64,000 nucleotides of DNA from assembly GCF_025200925.1 (NCBI RefSeq), contig NZ_CP104174.1, positions 3,968,001-4,032,000 of the forward strand, written 5' to 3'. Positions 17,753-26,831 of this stretch are shown here, one piece after another. This DNA comes from Bradyrhizobium sp. CB1015 (lineage in GTDB: Bacteria; Pseudomonadota; Alphaproteobacteria; Rhizobiales; Xanthobacteraceae). The notes below the pieces were generated by a model, which was not told where the DNA came from, searched no databases, and saw nothing but the letters and a program-made list of their open reading frames with translations. Within the stretch, counting starts at the first letter, position 1, and each line of letters starts with the position of its first letter. The position numbers and the translations under genes were made by a program.

Positions 17753-19206
17753 CGTCGCCCGTTCGACACCTGATGGAAGCAGGCTTCCTCACAAAGTTCT
17801 ACATCGACGGAGAATGGCGGAAACCGATCGGATCGGCCAAGGCGAGCGTTGTCAACCCGGCGACCGAGCACGCGATCGCCGAGGTCGCTCTCGGCAGTGA
17901 GAAGGATGTGGATTGCGCGGTCGCAGCTGCCAGAGGTGCTTTCGCGAACTGGTCTCGTAAGCCAGCCGCCGAACGGGCGGCGCTGCTCGATCGGATCCAT
18001 GGCTTGCTGCTCGAGCGGCTGGAGCTGTTCGCGCAAGCTCTCAGCTGCGAGATGGGAGCCGCTATCAACTACGCGCGCCGCGCTCAGGTGCCGCTGGCCG
18101 CCGAGCATATCCGTGTCGCCCGCGACAATCTCGCGACCTATTCATTCATCGCTCCCCGCGGCAGCACCGCGATCATGCGCGAGGCCATCGGTGTCTGCGG
18201 CCTCATCACGCCGTGGAATTGGCCACTCTATCAGATCACCGCCAAGGTGGGCCCGGCGATCGCAGCCGGCTGCACGGTGGTGTTGAAGCCGAGCGAATTG
18301 TCGCCGCTGAGTGCCTTGCTATTCGCGGAGCTGATGGACGATGCCGGTTGTCCGTCCGGCGTCTTCAACCTCGTCAATGGGACAGGTCCGGTGGTGGGCA
18401 CCGCTCTGGCGTCCCATCCACAGGTGGACATGATCTCGATCACCGGCTCGACACGGGCAGGCGTTCTCGTCGCGCAAGCGGCGGCGCCCACCGTCAAGCG
18501 CGTTGCCCAGGAGCTCGGCGGCAAGTCGCCTAACATCATCTTGCCGGACGCCGATCTCAGCCGTGCTGTTCCGCTAGGCGTCGCGGCCGCCTTCCGCAAT
18601 CTCGGCCAATCCTGCAGCGCGCCGACGCGCATGCTCGTGCCTCACTCGCACATGAAAGAGGTCGAGATTTTGGCGGCAGCGGCCGCTTCAGAACTGGTGG
18701 TCGGCGATCCCCTTGCGGCAGACACGACCCACGGCCCAATCGCCAACCGGCCGCAGTTCGAGCGCGTGCAGACAATGATCGGTGTCGGCCTGGAGGAAGG
18801 CGCCAAGCTCGTTATCGGCGGGCCCGGGCGGCCCAGCGACCTTCAGATTGGCCTCTATGCGCGGCCGACCATCTTCTCGAACGTCCATCGCGACATGAGG
18901 ATCGCGCAGGAGGAGATCTTCGGCCCGGTGCTGTCGATCGTTCCCTACGACAGCGTGGACGAGGCGATCGCGATCGCCAACGACACCGTCTATGGCCTCG
19001 GCGCCCATGTGCAGGGCACTGATATGGAGACGGTGCGGACCGTCGCCGGGCGGATCCAGTCGGGTCAAGTTCATCTCAACTATCCTGACTGGGACCCCAA
19101 TGCTCCCTTTGGCGGCTACAAGCGCTCCGGCAACGGTCGCGAATACGGCCTCGAGGGCATGGAGGAGTATCTCGAGACCAAGGCCGTCGTCGGATTTTAC
19201 AGATGA
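17749..19206 (+). CDS. Aldehyde dehydrogenase family protein
   Basis: 485 residues from the ATG at 17749, which overlaps the preceding stop by four bases. Landmarks: TPWNWPLYQITAKV with the catalytic Asn, ITGSTRAG cofactor loop, base Glu in QELGGKSPN, and nucleophilic Cys in NLGQSCSAPTRM. It is distinct from the GabD protein encoded upstream. Coupled translation with a DAO-type oxidase implies oxidation of an aminoaldehyde or similar aldehyde to its acid. It is the last gene of the plus-strand operon that begins at 7501. Confidence 0.9.
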   Translation: MTSPVRHLMEAGFLTKFYIDGEWRKPIGSAKASVVNPATEHAIAEVALGSEKDVDCAVAAARGAFANWSRKPAAERAALLDRIHGLLLERLELFAQALSCEMGAAINYARRAQVPLAAEHIRVARDNLATYSFIAPRGSTAIMREAIGVCGLITPWNWPLYQITAKVGPAIAAGCTVVLKPSELSPLSALLFAELMDDAGCPSGVFNLVNGTGPVVGTALASHPQVDMISITGSTRAGVLVAQAAAPTVKRVAQELGGKSPNIILPDADLSRAVPLGVAAAFRNLGQSCSAPTRMLVPHSHMKEVEILAAAAASELVVGDPLAADTTHGPIANRPQFERVQTMIGVGLEEGAKLVIGGPGRPSDLQIGLYARPTIFSNVHRDMRIAQEEIFGPVLSIVPYDSVDEAIAIANDTVYGLGAHVQGTDMETVRTVAGRIQSGQVHLNYPDWDPNAPFGGYKRSGNGREYGLEGMEEYLETKAVVGFYR

Positions 19207-19781
19207 ACACTACGCAACATCTGCTGAGCACCGCATGAAACTGTCGATGTGGTCTGCGTCCCGGTCGGCCGGTCACTTGCGCCAAGGCCTGCGGAACGTC
19301 GTGCTGGGTTTGGTAGACCAGGGGGGCCTTCTGCTGAATGACGATGTATTGCGGCACATTCAGTAAATTAGTTTGCTAAACACGCGGCGATGGCCGACCT
19401 TCCGACTCTCCTGCTGTTCGGATGGGCTGGATTGCTCCTGCCGGGCGACATCGGCGGTCACATCGGCAATATTTTCCGACATTTTCGCTGCGGCTGCGAA
19501 CATGCTGCTTGCGCGCGAACGCCGTAAGTCTTTCGCCGGATTCGCGACAAACGGGGCTTGACGATCTCCGAAATTTAGTAATACGTTTAGTGTTACAAAA
19601 AACTAAACATCACGCATCGGGCCGATGTGTGGGAGGAGCCCAAGCCATTCCGGAGCCGTCTCCGGAAGCGGTCCGTCTCGTCCTTCACTCATCGCTCCTC
19701 AAACTCGGTTTCAGGGTCTTGGCGTCGTTCCGGCAGGACGCGCCGAGCGGGTTAGATGCTTCAACGAGAGAGGAAACGGAT
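19207..19781. promoter_or_regulatory. 575-base intergenic region with AT-rich operator-like repeats
   Basis: No coding region is supported here. The last part is unusually AT-rich for this genome and contains the repeated core TTTAGT. TTAGTTTGCTAAAC occurs at 19368-19381 and a cluster of repeats occurs at 19574-19608. This is the leader of the transporter/dihydroxyacetone kinase operon and probably its control region. Confidence 0.55.
19574..19608. repeat. Tandem and inverted TTTAGT repeats, candidate operator
   Basis: Two 12-base direct repeats, TTTAGTAATACG and TTTAGTGTTACA, are adjacent at 19574-19597. The second also forms a 7-bp perfect inverted repeat, GTTTAGT / ACTAAAC, at 19585-19591 and 19602-19608 with a 10-base spacer. 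The spacing of about one helical turn between half-sites fits a dimeric repressor. The regulator is not identified. Confidence 0.5.
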
Positions 19782-21140
19782 ATGCGGACATTCAATTGGT
19801 TGAGAGGCTCGGCGGCAACCACGGTTCTTGCGGTGGCGCTGCTGGGGGGATTTGGCGGAGGCGAGGCTGCGGCCCAAGGTAAGCAGCTCACGCTGTGCTG
19901 GGCGGCATGGGATCCGGCCAACGCGCTGGTCGAGCTCGGCAAGGACTTCACCAAGCAATCCGGCATCGAGATGAAATACGAGTTCGTCCCGTGGACGAGC
20001 TATGCCGATCGCTTCCTCAATGAGCTCAACTCCCACGGCAAGCTCTGCGACCTGATTATCGGCGACAGTCAGTGGATCGGCGGCGCCGCCGAGAACAAGT
20101 GGTACGTGAAGCTCAACGATTTCTTCGACAAGGAGAAGATATCGATGGACGACTTCGTTCCGGCGACGGTTGTTGGCTATTCGCAGTGGCCGAAGAACTC
20201 GCCGAACTATTGGGCGCTGCCGGCCATGGCGGATGCGGTCGGCTGGACCTATCGCAAGGACTGGTTCTCGCGCCCGGATATCCAGTCGGCGTTCAAGACG
20301 AAGTACGGCCGCGATCTGGCGCCGCCGAAGACCTATGACGAGCTGAAGCAGATCGCGCAGTTCTTCCAGGGCCGCGAGATCGACGGCAAGAAGGTCTATG
20401 GCGCCTACATCTTCACCGAGCGCGGCTCCGAAGGCATCACCATGGGCGTGACCAACGTGCTCTACAATTACGGCTTCAGCTACGACAATCCCAAGAAGCC
20501 GTATCAGATGCAGGGCATCGTCAATTCGGCCGACGCGGCCAAGGGGCTCGAGTTCTACAAGGAGCTCTACAAGTGCTGCACGGCGCCGGGCATGACCAAC
20601 GCCTACATGCAGGAGGGGCTCGACGCCTTCAAGTCCGGTCAGGTGGCGATGCAGATGAACTGGTTCGCCTTCTTCCCCGGCCTCTACAAGGATCCGAACG
20701 TCGGCGGCGACAGGATCGGCTTCTTCGTCAATCCGGCCGGCCCGAACGCACACTTCACCCAGCTCGGCGGACAGGGCATCTCGGTGGTCGCGACGTCGGA
20801 CCGCAAGGACGACGCGCTCGCCTACATCAAGTGGTTCGCACAGCCTGCCGTGCAGCAGAAGTGGTGGCAGCTCGGCGGCTACTCGGCGCTGAAAGCCGTT
20901 GTTGACGCGCCAGACTTCCCGAAAAGCGCGGCGTTCGCGCCTCAATTCCTGGAGTCGATGGGCATCGTCAAGGATTTCTGGGCCGAGCCGTCCTACGCCC
21001 AGTTGTTGCTCGACATGCAGAAGCGTGTGCACGACTACGTCGTCGCCGACAAGGGCACGGCGCAGCAGGCGCTCGATCTCCTGGTCAAGGATTGGGCCAA
21101 GGTCTTTAAGGAGCAGGGCAAGCAGGTCGCCTCGCAATAG
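19782..21140 (+). CDS. Extracellular solute-binding protein of a sugar/polyol ABC transporter
   Basis: 452 residues from the ATG at 19782 with GAGAGGAAACGG upstream. A cleavable Sec signal peptide is clear: two Arg near the start, a hydrophobic core TTVLAVALLGGFGGG and cleavage near AAAQG at about residue 32. The mature protein is a family 1 solute-binding protein that begins QLTLCWAAWDPANALVELGKDF. It heads an operon whose order (binding protein, two permeases, small membrane protein, two ATPases) resembles the rhizobial glycerol transporter. Downstream dihydroxyacetone kinase genes suggest glycerol, dihydroxyacetone or another small polyol as ligand. Confidence 0.88.
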   Translation: MRTFNWLRGSAATTVLAVALLGGFGGGEAAAQGKQLTLCWAAWDPANALVELGKDFTKQSGIEMKYEFVPWTSYADRFLNELNSHGKLCDLIIGDSQWIGGAAENKWYVKLNDFFDKEKISMDDFVPATVVGYSQWPKNSPNYWALPAMADAVGWTYRKDWFSRPDIQSAFKTKYGRDLAPPKTYDELKQIAQFFQGREIDGKKVYGAYIFTERGSEGITMGVTNVLYNYGFSYDNPKKPYQMQGIVNSADAAKGLEFYKELYKCCTAPGMTNAYMQEGLDAFKSGQVAMQMNWFAFFPGLYKDPNVGGDRIGFFVNPAGPNAHFTQLGGQGISVVATSDRKDDALAYIKWFAQPAVQQKWWQLGGYSALKAVVDAPDFPKSAAFAPQFLESMGIVKDFWAEPSYAQLLLDMQKRVHDYVVADKGTAQQALDLLVKDWAKVFKEQGKQVASQ

Positions 21141-21170
21141 GCCGTAGGCCTCGCGTCGACCGAAACGGTA

Positions 21171-21194
21171 CCCCGGGGCGTGTGCGCCTCGGGG
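21171..21194 (+). promoter_or_regulatory. Strong intercistronic hairpin
   Basis: CCCCGGGGCG and CGCCTCGGGG form a 10-bp stem (one G-U pair) with a TGTG loop, 31 bases after the binding-protein stop. No T-tract follows. It is placed like the hairpin at 10865-10891 and probably protects the binding-protein mRNA or reduces read-through into the permease genes. Confidence 0.55.
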
Positions 21195-21213
21195 AACCCG
21201 AGCCAGCCAGCCG

Positions 21214-22188
21214 ATGGACAAGATGACCACGATCCTTCAACCTGACGATGCTACGTTTCCCGGCATGAGCGAGCCCGCCAAATCTCGCACTGCGCGAACT
21301 GTCCGCGGACTGTCGGACCGGACGATCGCCTGGCTGTTCGTCGCGCCGACGATCGCGCTCCTGCTGGCGATCAACATCTTTCCGTTGGTCTGGATGATCC
21401 GGCTGTCCTTCACCAGCCTCAATCTCAGCATGTCCTATCTGCCGCTGCGCTTCGTCGGGTTCGACAATTTCACCGACATCCTCACCGACGAGGACGTCTG
21501 GATCCGGCTGCAGACCACGGCGCAGTTCGTGATCTGGTCCGTCGCGTTTCAGGTCGCCATTGGCTTCGGCCTCGCGCTCCTGATCAACCGCCAGTTTCGC
21601 GGCCACAGCTTCTGGACGACGATCATCCTGCTGCCGATGATGCTGTCACCGGCGGTGGTGGGCAACTTTTGGACGTTGCTGTTGCAGCCGCAGATCGGGC
21701 CATTCAACTATCTGATCAGTCTGTTCACCGGCGTGCCGCCGAGCTCGTTCAGCATGACCGGGCAGGTCTCGCTCGCACCCTGGACCATCGTGCTGGTCGA
21801 CACCTGGATGTGGGCGCCCTACGTCATGCTGATCTGCCTCGCCGGGCTTCGCTCCATCCCCGACTACATCTATGAGGCGGCCGAAGTCGATCGCGCCTCG
21901 GCCTGGCGGCAGTTCTGGTCCATCACGCTGCCGATGACGGTTCCATTCCTGATGCTCGCCGTGCTGTTTCGCGCGATCGAGAACTTCAAGATGTTCGACA
22001 TGGTCAATCTCCTGACGTCAGGAGGGCCGGGGTCGACCACCGAACTGGTGTCGATCACGCTGAAGCGCGCGGCGTTCGAGAAATGGCGCACCGGCTATTC
22101 CTCCGCGCTCGCCATCATCCTGTTCGTCACCGTGTTCGGTGCCGCCAACATCTACGTCAAAGCGCTCAACAAGGTGAAGCAACGATGA
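21214..22188 (+). CDS. Sugar/polyol ABC transporter permease, MalF/UgpA type
   Basis: 324 residues. An N-terminal extension precedes the first membrane helix (WLFVAPTIALLLAINIFPLVWMI), and about six helices follow. The EAA loop is YIYEAAEVDRASAWRQFWSITLPM. This fits the binding-protein-dependent permease family for carbohydrates and polyols. An in-frame ATG at 21265 is an alternative start. The stop overlaps the next permease gene (ATGA), so the two channel subunits are translationally coupled. Confidence 0.9.
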   Translation: MDKMTTILQPDDATFPGMSEPAKSRTARTVRGLSDRTIAWLFVAPTIALLLAINIFPLVWMIRLSFTSLNLSMSYLPLRFVGFDNFTDILTDEDVWIRLQTTAQFVIWSVAFQVAIGFGLALLINRQFRGHSFWTTIILLPMMLSPAVVGNFWTLLLQPQIGPFNYLISLFTGVPPSSFSMTGQVSLAPWTIVLVDTWMWAPYVMLICLAGLRSIPDYIYEAAEVDRASAWRQFWSITLPMTVPFLMLAVLFRAIENFKMFDMVNLLTSGGPGSTTELVSITLKRAAFEKWRTGYSSALAIILFVTVFGAANIYVKALNKVKQR

Positions 22189-23147
22189 CCGCCGCCCTCA
22201 CCAAGTCCACCGCGCACTCCATTGTCGAAGCGTCGCCGCGCGCAAAGACGGTGGCGGGTAGCCTCGTCATCCTCTACGCCGTGATCACGATCCTGCCGCT
22301 CGTCTGGATCGTCGCCACCGCCTTCAAATCGCAGAGCGACGCGATCGCATATCCGCCCAAGGTGATCTTCGAGCCGACTCTCGAAGGCTATGTGAACCTG
22401 TTCACTGTACGCACCCGGCAGACGCCGGACTTCATCGCCAAGCTGCCGCCGCCGCAGACCTGGTACGACAAGCTCGTGCGCCAGCGCGACATGGTGATTG
22501 CCGGACCGTCGAAGGTCGTGCCGCGCTTCGTCAACTCGCTGATCATCGGGTTCGGCTCGACCTTCCTGGCCGTCTTTCTCGGCACGCTCGCGGCCTACGC
22601 GTTCTCGCGATTCCGCATTCCCCTGGCTGACGACCTTCTGTTCTTCATTCTCTCGACGCGCATGATGCCGCCCGTTGCGGTCGCAATCCCTATCTATCTG
22701 ATGTACCGGCAGCTCAATCTGACCGACACCAGGCTCGGAATGATCCTGCTCTACACTGCCGTGAACGTCTCGCTCGCGGTCTGGCTGCTCAAGGGATTCA
22801 TCGACGAGATCCCGCGCGAATACGAGGAGGCCGCTCTTGTGGACGGCTACACGCGGCTGCAGGCGCTGCGCAAGGTGGTGTTGCCGCAAGCCGTCACCGG
22901 TATCGCAGCCACCGCGATCTTCTGCCTGATCTTCTCCTGGAACGAATATGCCTTCGCGGTTCTCCTGACCAGCGGCGAGGCGCAGACCATGCCGCCCTTC
23001 ATCCCCTTCATCATCGGGGAGGGCGGGCAGGATTGGCCGGCCGTTGCCGCGGCCACCACCCTGTTCGTCGTTCCGATCGTCCTGTTCACCGTGTTGCTGC
23101 GCAAGCACCTGCTGCGCGGCATCACCTTCGGAGCTGTGCGCAAATGA
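22185..23147 (+). CDS. Sugar/polyol ABC transporter permease, MalG/UgpE type
   Basis: 320 residues from the overlapping ATG at 22185. Helix 1 is GSLVILYAVITILPLVWIVATAFK; the EAA loop is YEEAALVDGYTRLQALRKVVLPQ. The FNSLIIGFGSTFLAVFLGTLAAYAFSRF-like region before helix 3 is typical of MalG. An insertion of about 40 residues between helix 1 and helix 2 (FTVRTRQTPDFIAKLPPPQTWYDKLV) is longer than in classical MalG and may be periplasmic. It pairs with the MalF-type subunit encoded upstream. Confidence 0.9.
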   Translation: MTAALTKSTAHSIVEASPRAKTVAGSLVILYAVITILPLVWIVATAFKSQSDAIAYPPKVIFEPTLEGYVNLFTVRTRQTPDFIAKLPPPQTWYDKLVRQRDMVIAGPSKVVPRFVNSLIIGFGSTFLAVFLGTLAAYAFSRFRIPLADDLLFFILSTRMMPPVAVAIPIYLMYRQLNLTDTRLGMILLYTAVNVSLAVWLLKGFIDEIPREYEEAALVDGYTRLQALRKVVLPQAVTGIAATAIFCLIFSWNEYAFAVLLTSGEAQTMPPFIPFIIGEGGQDWPAVAAATTLFVVPIVLFTVLLRKHLLRGITFGAVRK

Positions 23148-23347
23148 GCGGTTCTGCTGCAGTCGGCAAAGGCGCGGTCTCTCGCTGGTTCCGACGCGGA
23201 CCCTGGGAGACCGCTGCCATGACCCTGATCGGGGGAGGCATCGTCATGCTGGTGCAACCCTGGTCGATCGATCTCTACAGCTATTCCTTCGTGACGATTC
23301 TCGCCGGCACGCTCGGCTACGTCGTCGTGAGCCATTTTCCGGAATAA
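23144..23347 (+). CDS. Small two-helix membrane protein in the ABC transporter operon
   Basis: 67 residues; the ATG overlaps the permease stop (ATGA) and the gene is 10 bases before the first ATPase gene, so it is firmly part of the operon. Two hydrophobic segments are visible: AAMTLIGGGIVMLVQPWSI and FVTILAGTLGYVVVSHF. It sits where GlpU, a small membrane protein of unknown function, is found in rhizobial glycerol transporters, but I cannot claim sequence homology. It may be an accessory or stabilising subunit. Confidence 0.75.
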   Translation: MSGSAAVGKGAVSRWFRRGPWETAAMTLIGGGIVMLVQPWSIDLYSYSFVTILAGTLGYVVVSHFPE

Positions 23348-23357
23348 GGCGGCAGAC

Positions 23358-24447
23358 ATGGCACAAATCCGCGTCGAAAACCTGCGCAAGTCGTTCGATC
23401 AGTTTGCGGCCGTACAAGGCTCCAACTTCACGATCGACGATGGCGCCTTCTTTGCGATGCTCGGCCCCTCCGGCTGCGGCAAGACCACCACCTTGCGCAT
23501 GATTGCGGGCCTTGAGCTGCCGACCGAGGGCAAGATCCTGCTCGACAATGAGGACGTGACCTTCCAGCGCGCATCCGCGCGCGATATCGCCTTCGTATTT
23601 CAGCTTTTTGCGCTGTATCCGCACATGAACGTCGCCGAGAATATCGGCTTTCCCCTCAAGTGCCAGGGCATGGCCCGGCGCGATATTTACCAGCGGGTGC
23701 AGGAGACAGCCAAACTGCTGCGAATCGAGCATCTGCTGTCGAGCAGGACCTCGAAGCTGTCTGGCGGTGATCGGCAGCGCGTTGCGCTGGGGCGCGCCAT
23801 GGTGCGGCGGCCAAAGGCCTTTCTGATGGACGAGCCGCTGGGCGCGCTCGATTCCGAGTTTCGTCATCTGATGTGCAGCGAGCTCCGCGACCTGCACGAT
23901 CGCATCGGGGCGACCACCGTCTACGTGACGCATGACCAGCTCGAGGCGATGTCGATGGCGGATCGGATCGCCGTCATGAACGAGGGTCGCGTTGAGCAGA
24001 TCGGCCTGCCGCAGGAGATCTATGATCGGCCCGCGAGCATGTTCGTGGCCGATTTCATCGGCTCGCCGCCCATGAATTTTATGCGCTTCGAGGCAAGTCT
24101 GCGTTCCGGCGAACGGACGATCAGCTTCCATGACACGAGCATCGCGGTGCCGGAGATCCGAGAGGATCGCGCCAGCGCCGCTATGGCACTCGGCGTTCGG
24201 CCGGAGCATATCCGCTTCGCCGACGCGGCACCCGTCCGCGGCGAGGTGTTTGGCGCCGAGTATCTTGGGACCACCCAGATCGTCACCGTCGACACCGCGC
24301 ATGGGCGCATTGCGGCGCGGTTACCTTCCAGCGCGTCGGTGCGGATCGGCGAGCGGGTCGGCCTTGAATTCCGTTCGGAACGACTCGCGTTGTTCGACGT
24401 CGCCAGCGGCCTTGCGATACGAACTGCCAACGAGGGGAGCGCAAACC

Positions 24448-24455
<8 letters not shown>
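23358..24455 (+). CDS. ABC transporter ATPase, carbohydrate (MalK/UgpC-like), first of two
   Basis: 365 residues. Walker A GPSGCGKTT near residue 39, signature LSGGDRQRVALGRA (Asp where Gln is usual), Walker B AFLMDEPLGALD and the switch His in VTHDQLEAM. The Q-loop reads FQLFALYPHMN, where most homologues have FQNYALYPHM. A C-terminal regulatory TOBE-like domain follows residue 240. These deviations, and the presence of a second, distinct ATPase, fit a heterodimeric ATPase pair as in the GlpS/GlpT system. It overlaps the next gene by eight bases. Confidence 0.9.
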
Positions 24456-25470
<1,015 letters not shown>

Positions 25471-25483
25471 AGGATCAGTCGCA

Positions 25484-26107
25484 ATGTCGCTGCAACCCGA
25501 GACGTTCAAATCGCTGGTCAGGGTAGCCGCAGAGCGGGTCATTGCCAGCGCGCCGGAGCTCACGAGCCTGGATCAGGCGATCGGCGACGGCGATCACGGA
25601 TTCAACATGAAGCGCGGGTTCGAAGCCGTGCTCGGCAAGCTCGATGCGATCTCCGAACAGCCGTTCGACGAGGCTTTGAAGACGATCGGCAAGACGCTTG
25701 TGATGACGGTCGGCGGTGCTTCCGGCCCGCTTTACGGCAGCTTCTTCCTGGCCGCAGGCGAGGCCCTCTCGCACGACAAGCATCTGCCTGAGGACATTGC
25801 TGATGTCTTCGGCAGCGGCGTGAACGCCGTCAGCGCCCGCGGCCGTTCGCACGCCGGTGAAAAGACCATGCTCGACGTGCTCGTTCCCGTGCTGGAGACG
25901 CTGAAGAACGCGGCCGGCCAACCGGACCTGATCGCGCGAGTCAGCACAACGGCCGCAGAGGCGGTCGAGCGGACCGCGCCGATGCGGGCCACCAAGGGGC
26001 GGGCGTCCTTTCTCGGGCCGCGTAGCGTCGGACACATCGACCCCGGCGCGCGCTCGAGCTGTGTTCTCGTGCAGGCGGTATGCGCGAGCCTGGAGGGAAA
26101 GCAATGA
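25484..26107 (+). CDS. dhaL: Dihydroxyacetone kinase subunit L (ADP-binding)
   Basis: 207 residues, the normal DhaL length. The Mg-ADP-binding aspartates are in LDQAIGDGDHG at residues 30, 35 and 37, with the conserved VGGASGPLYGSFF and ARGRSHAGEKTMLDVL motifs that line the nucleotide site. In PTS-type systems DhaL keeps a bound ADP that is rephosphorylated by DhaM, and passes phosphate to dihydroxyacetone held on DhaK. It lies directly after the transporter ATPase genes, and its stop overlaps dhaM (ATGA). Confidence 0.93.
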   Translation: MSLQPETFKSLVRVAAERVIASAPELTSLDQAIGDGDHGFNMKRGFEAVLGKLDAISEQPFDEALKTIGKTLVMTVGGASGPLYGSFFLAAGEALSHDKHLPEDIADVFGSGVNAVSARGRSHAGEKTMLDVLVPVLETLKNAAGQPDLIARVSTTAAEAVERTAPMRATKGRASFLGPRSVGHIDPGARSSCVLVQAVCASLEGKQ

Positions 26108-26496
26108 CTGATGCCGTGGGAATCGTGATCGTCTCGCATTCGAAGGACATCGCCAAAGGCACCGCCGACATGGTGCGGCAGATGGTCGGCAGCGAGGTCA
26201 AGGTGGCCTTCTGCGGCGGCAATCCCGATGGCGGGCTCGGCACCAGCGTGTCGCTGATCGTCGACGCCATCAACGATGCCTGGTCGGCGAAAGGCGTCGC
26301 GATCCTCGTCGATCTCGGCGGCGCCGAAACGAACAGCGAGATGGCGGTCGAAATGCTGGAGCCGGCACGCCGCGATCTCGTTGTCGTATGCAACGCGCCG
26401 ATCGTCGAGGGCGCCGTGATGGCGGCGACCGAGGCGGCGGGCGGCAGCTCGCTGGCCCAGGTCAAGGCCGTGGCCGAGGAACTCTCTGCCGACTGA
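26104..26496 (+). CDS. dhaM: PTS-dependent dihydroxyacetone kinase phosphotransferase subunit DhaM (EIIA domain only)
   Basis: 130 residues forming only the EIIA-Man-like domain. The phosphorylated His is residue 12 in IVIVSHSKDIAKGTADMVRQM. In Escherichia coli DhaM is a fusion of EIIA, HPr and part of Enzyme I; here the three functions are on separate genes, with HPr and EI encoded just downstream. Its job is to move phosphate from HPr to ADP on DhaL. Start chosen at the ATG overlapping the dhaL stop. Confidence 0.92.
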   Translation: MTDAVGIVIVSHSKDIAKGTADMVRQMVGSEVKVAFCGGNPDGGLGTSVSLIVDAINDAWSAKGVAILVDLGGAETNSEMAVEMLEPARRDLVVVCNAPIVEGAVMAATEAAGGSSLAQVKAVAEELSAD

Positions 26497-26527
26497 TGCG
26501 TCGGCGAAACGATGATGGAATAAGACG

Positions 26528-26830
26528 ATGCTGGATAAAGCGGACGGCCAGATTATCACCGAGAATGTGCGGCTGGTGCACGCGGTGGGCATGCATGCAC
26601 GCCCGGCGGTCAAGCTGACCAAACTGGCCAAGAAGTTCCAGGCCCAGATTTCCGTCCGGGTCGCGGGCGCGGCCGAGTGGATCAATGCCAAGAGCGTGGC
26701 CAAGATCATGGCCATGCGCGCGGCTCACGGCAGCACGATCGAGATCAAGGCCTCGGGCAGCGACGCAGAGGCTGCCGTCGCCGCCCTGGTCAACCTGATC
26801 GCAACCGACTTTCCGGACGAGGCGTCGTAG
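26528..26830 (+). CDS. HPr-family phosphocarrier protein
   Basis: 100 residues. The active His is residue 23 in VGMHARPAVKLTKLAKKF, the HPr signature. The regulatory-serine region reads AKSVAKIMAM. It has an N-terminal extension of about eight residues compared with E. coli HPr. Position between dhaM and an Enzyme I gene indicates a dedicated carrier from EI to DhaM. Most Rhizobiales have only the PTS-Ntr HPr elsewhere, so this would be a second copy. Confidence 0.9.
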   Translation: MLDKADGQIITENVRLVHAVGMHARPAVKLTKLAKKFQAQISVRVAGAAEWINAKSVAKIMAMRAAHGSTIEIKASGSDAEAAVAALVNLIATDFPDEAS

Positions 26831-26831
26831 C

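Noticed and set aside
19076..19357. A minus-strand frame beginning MPQYIVIQQK that looked like a tautomerase start
   Set aside because: No catalytic Pro at position 2 after processing, no family continuation, and it runs into antisense of the aldehyde dehydrogenase gene.
19761..21230. A 489-codon minus-strand frame
   Set aside because: It is antisense to the clear solute-binding protein gene and shows no domain.
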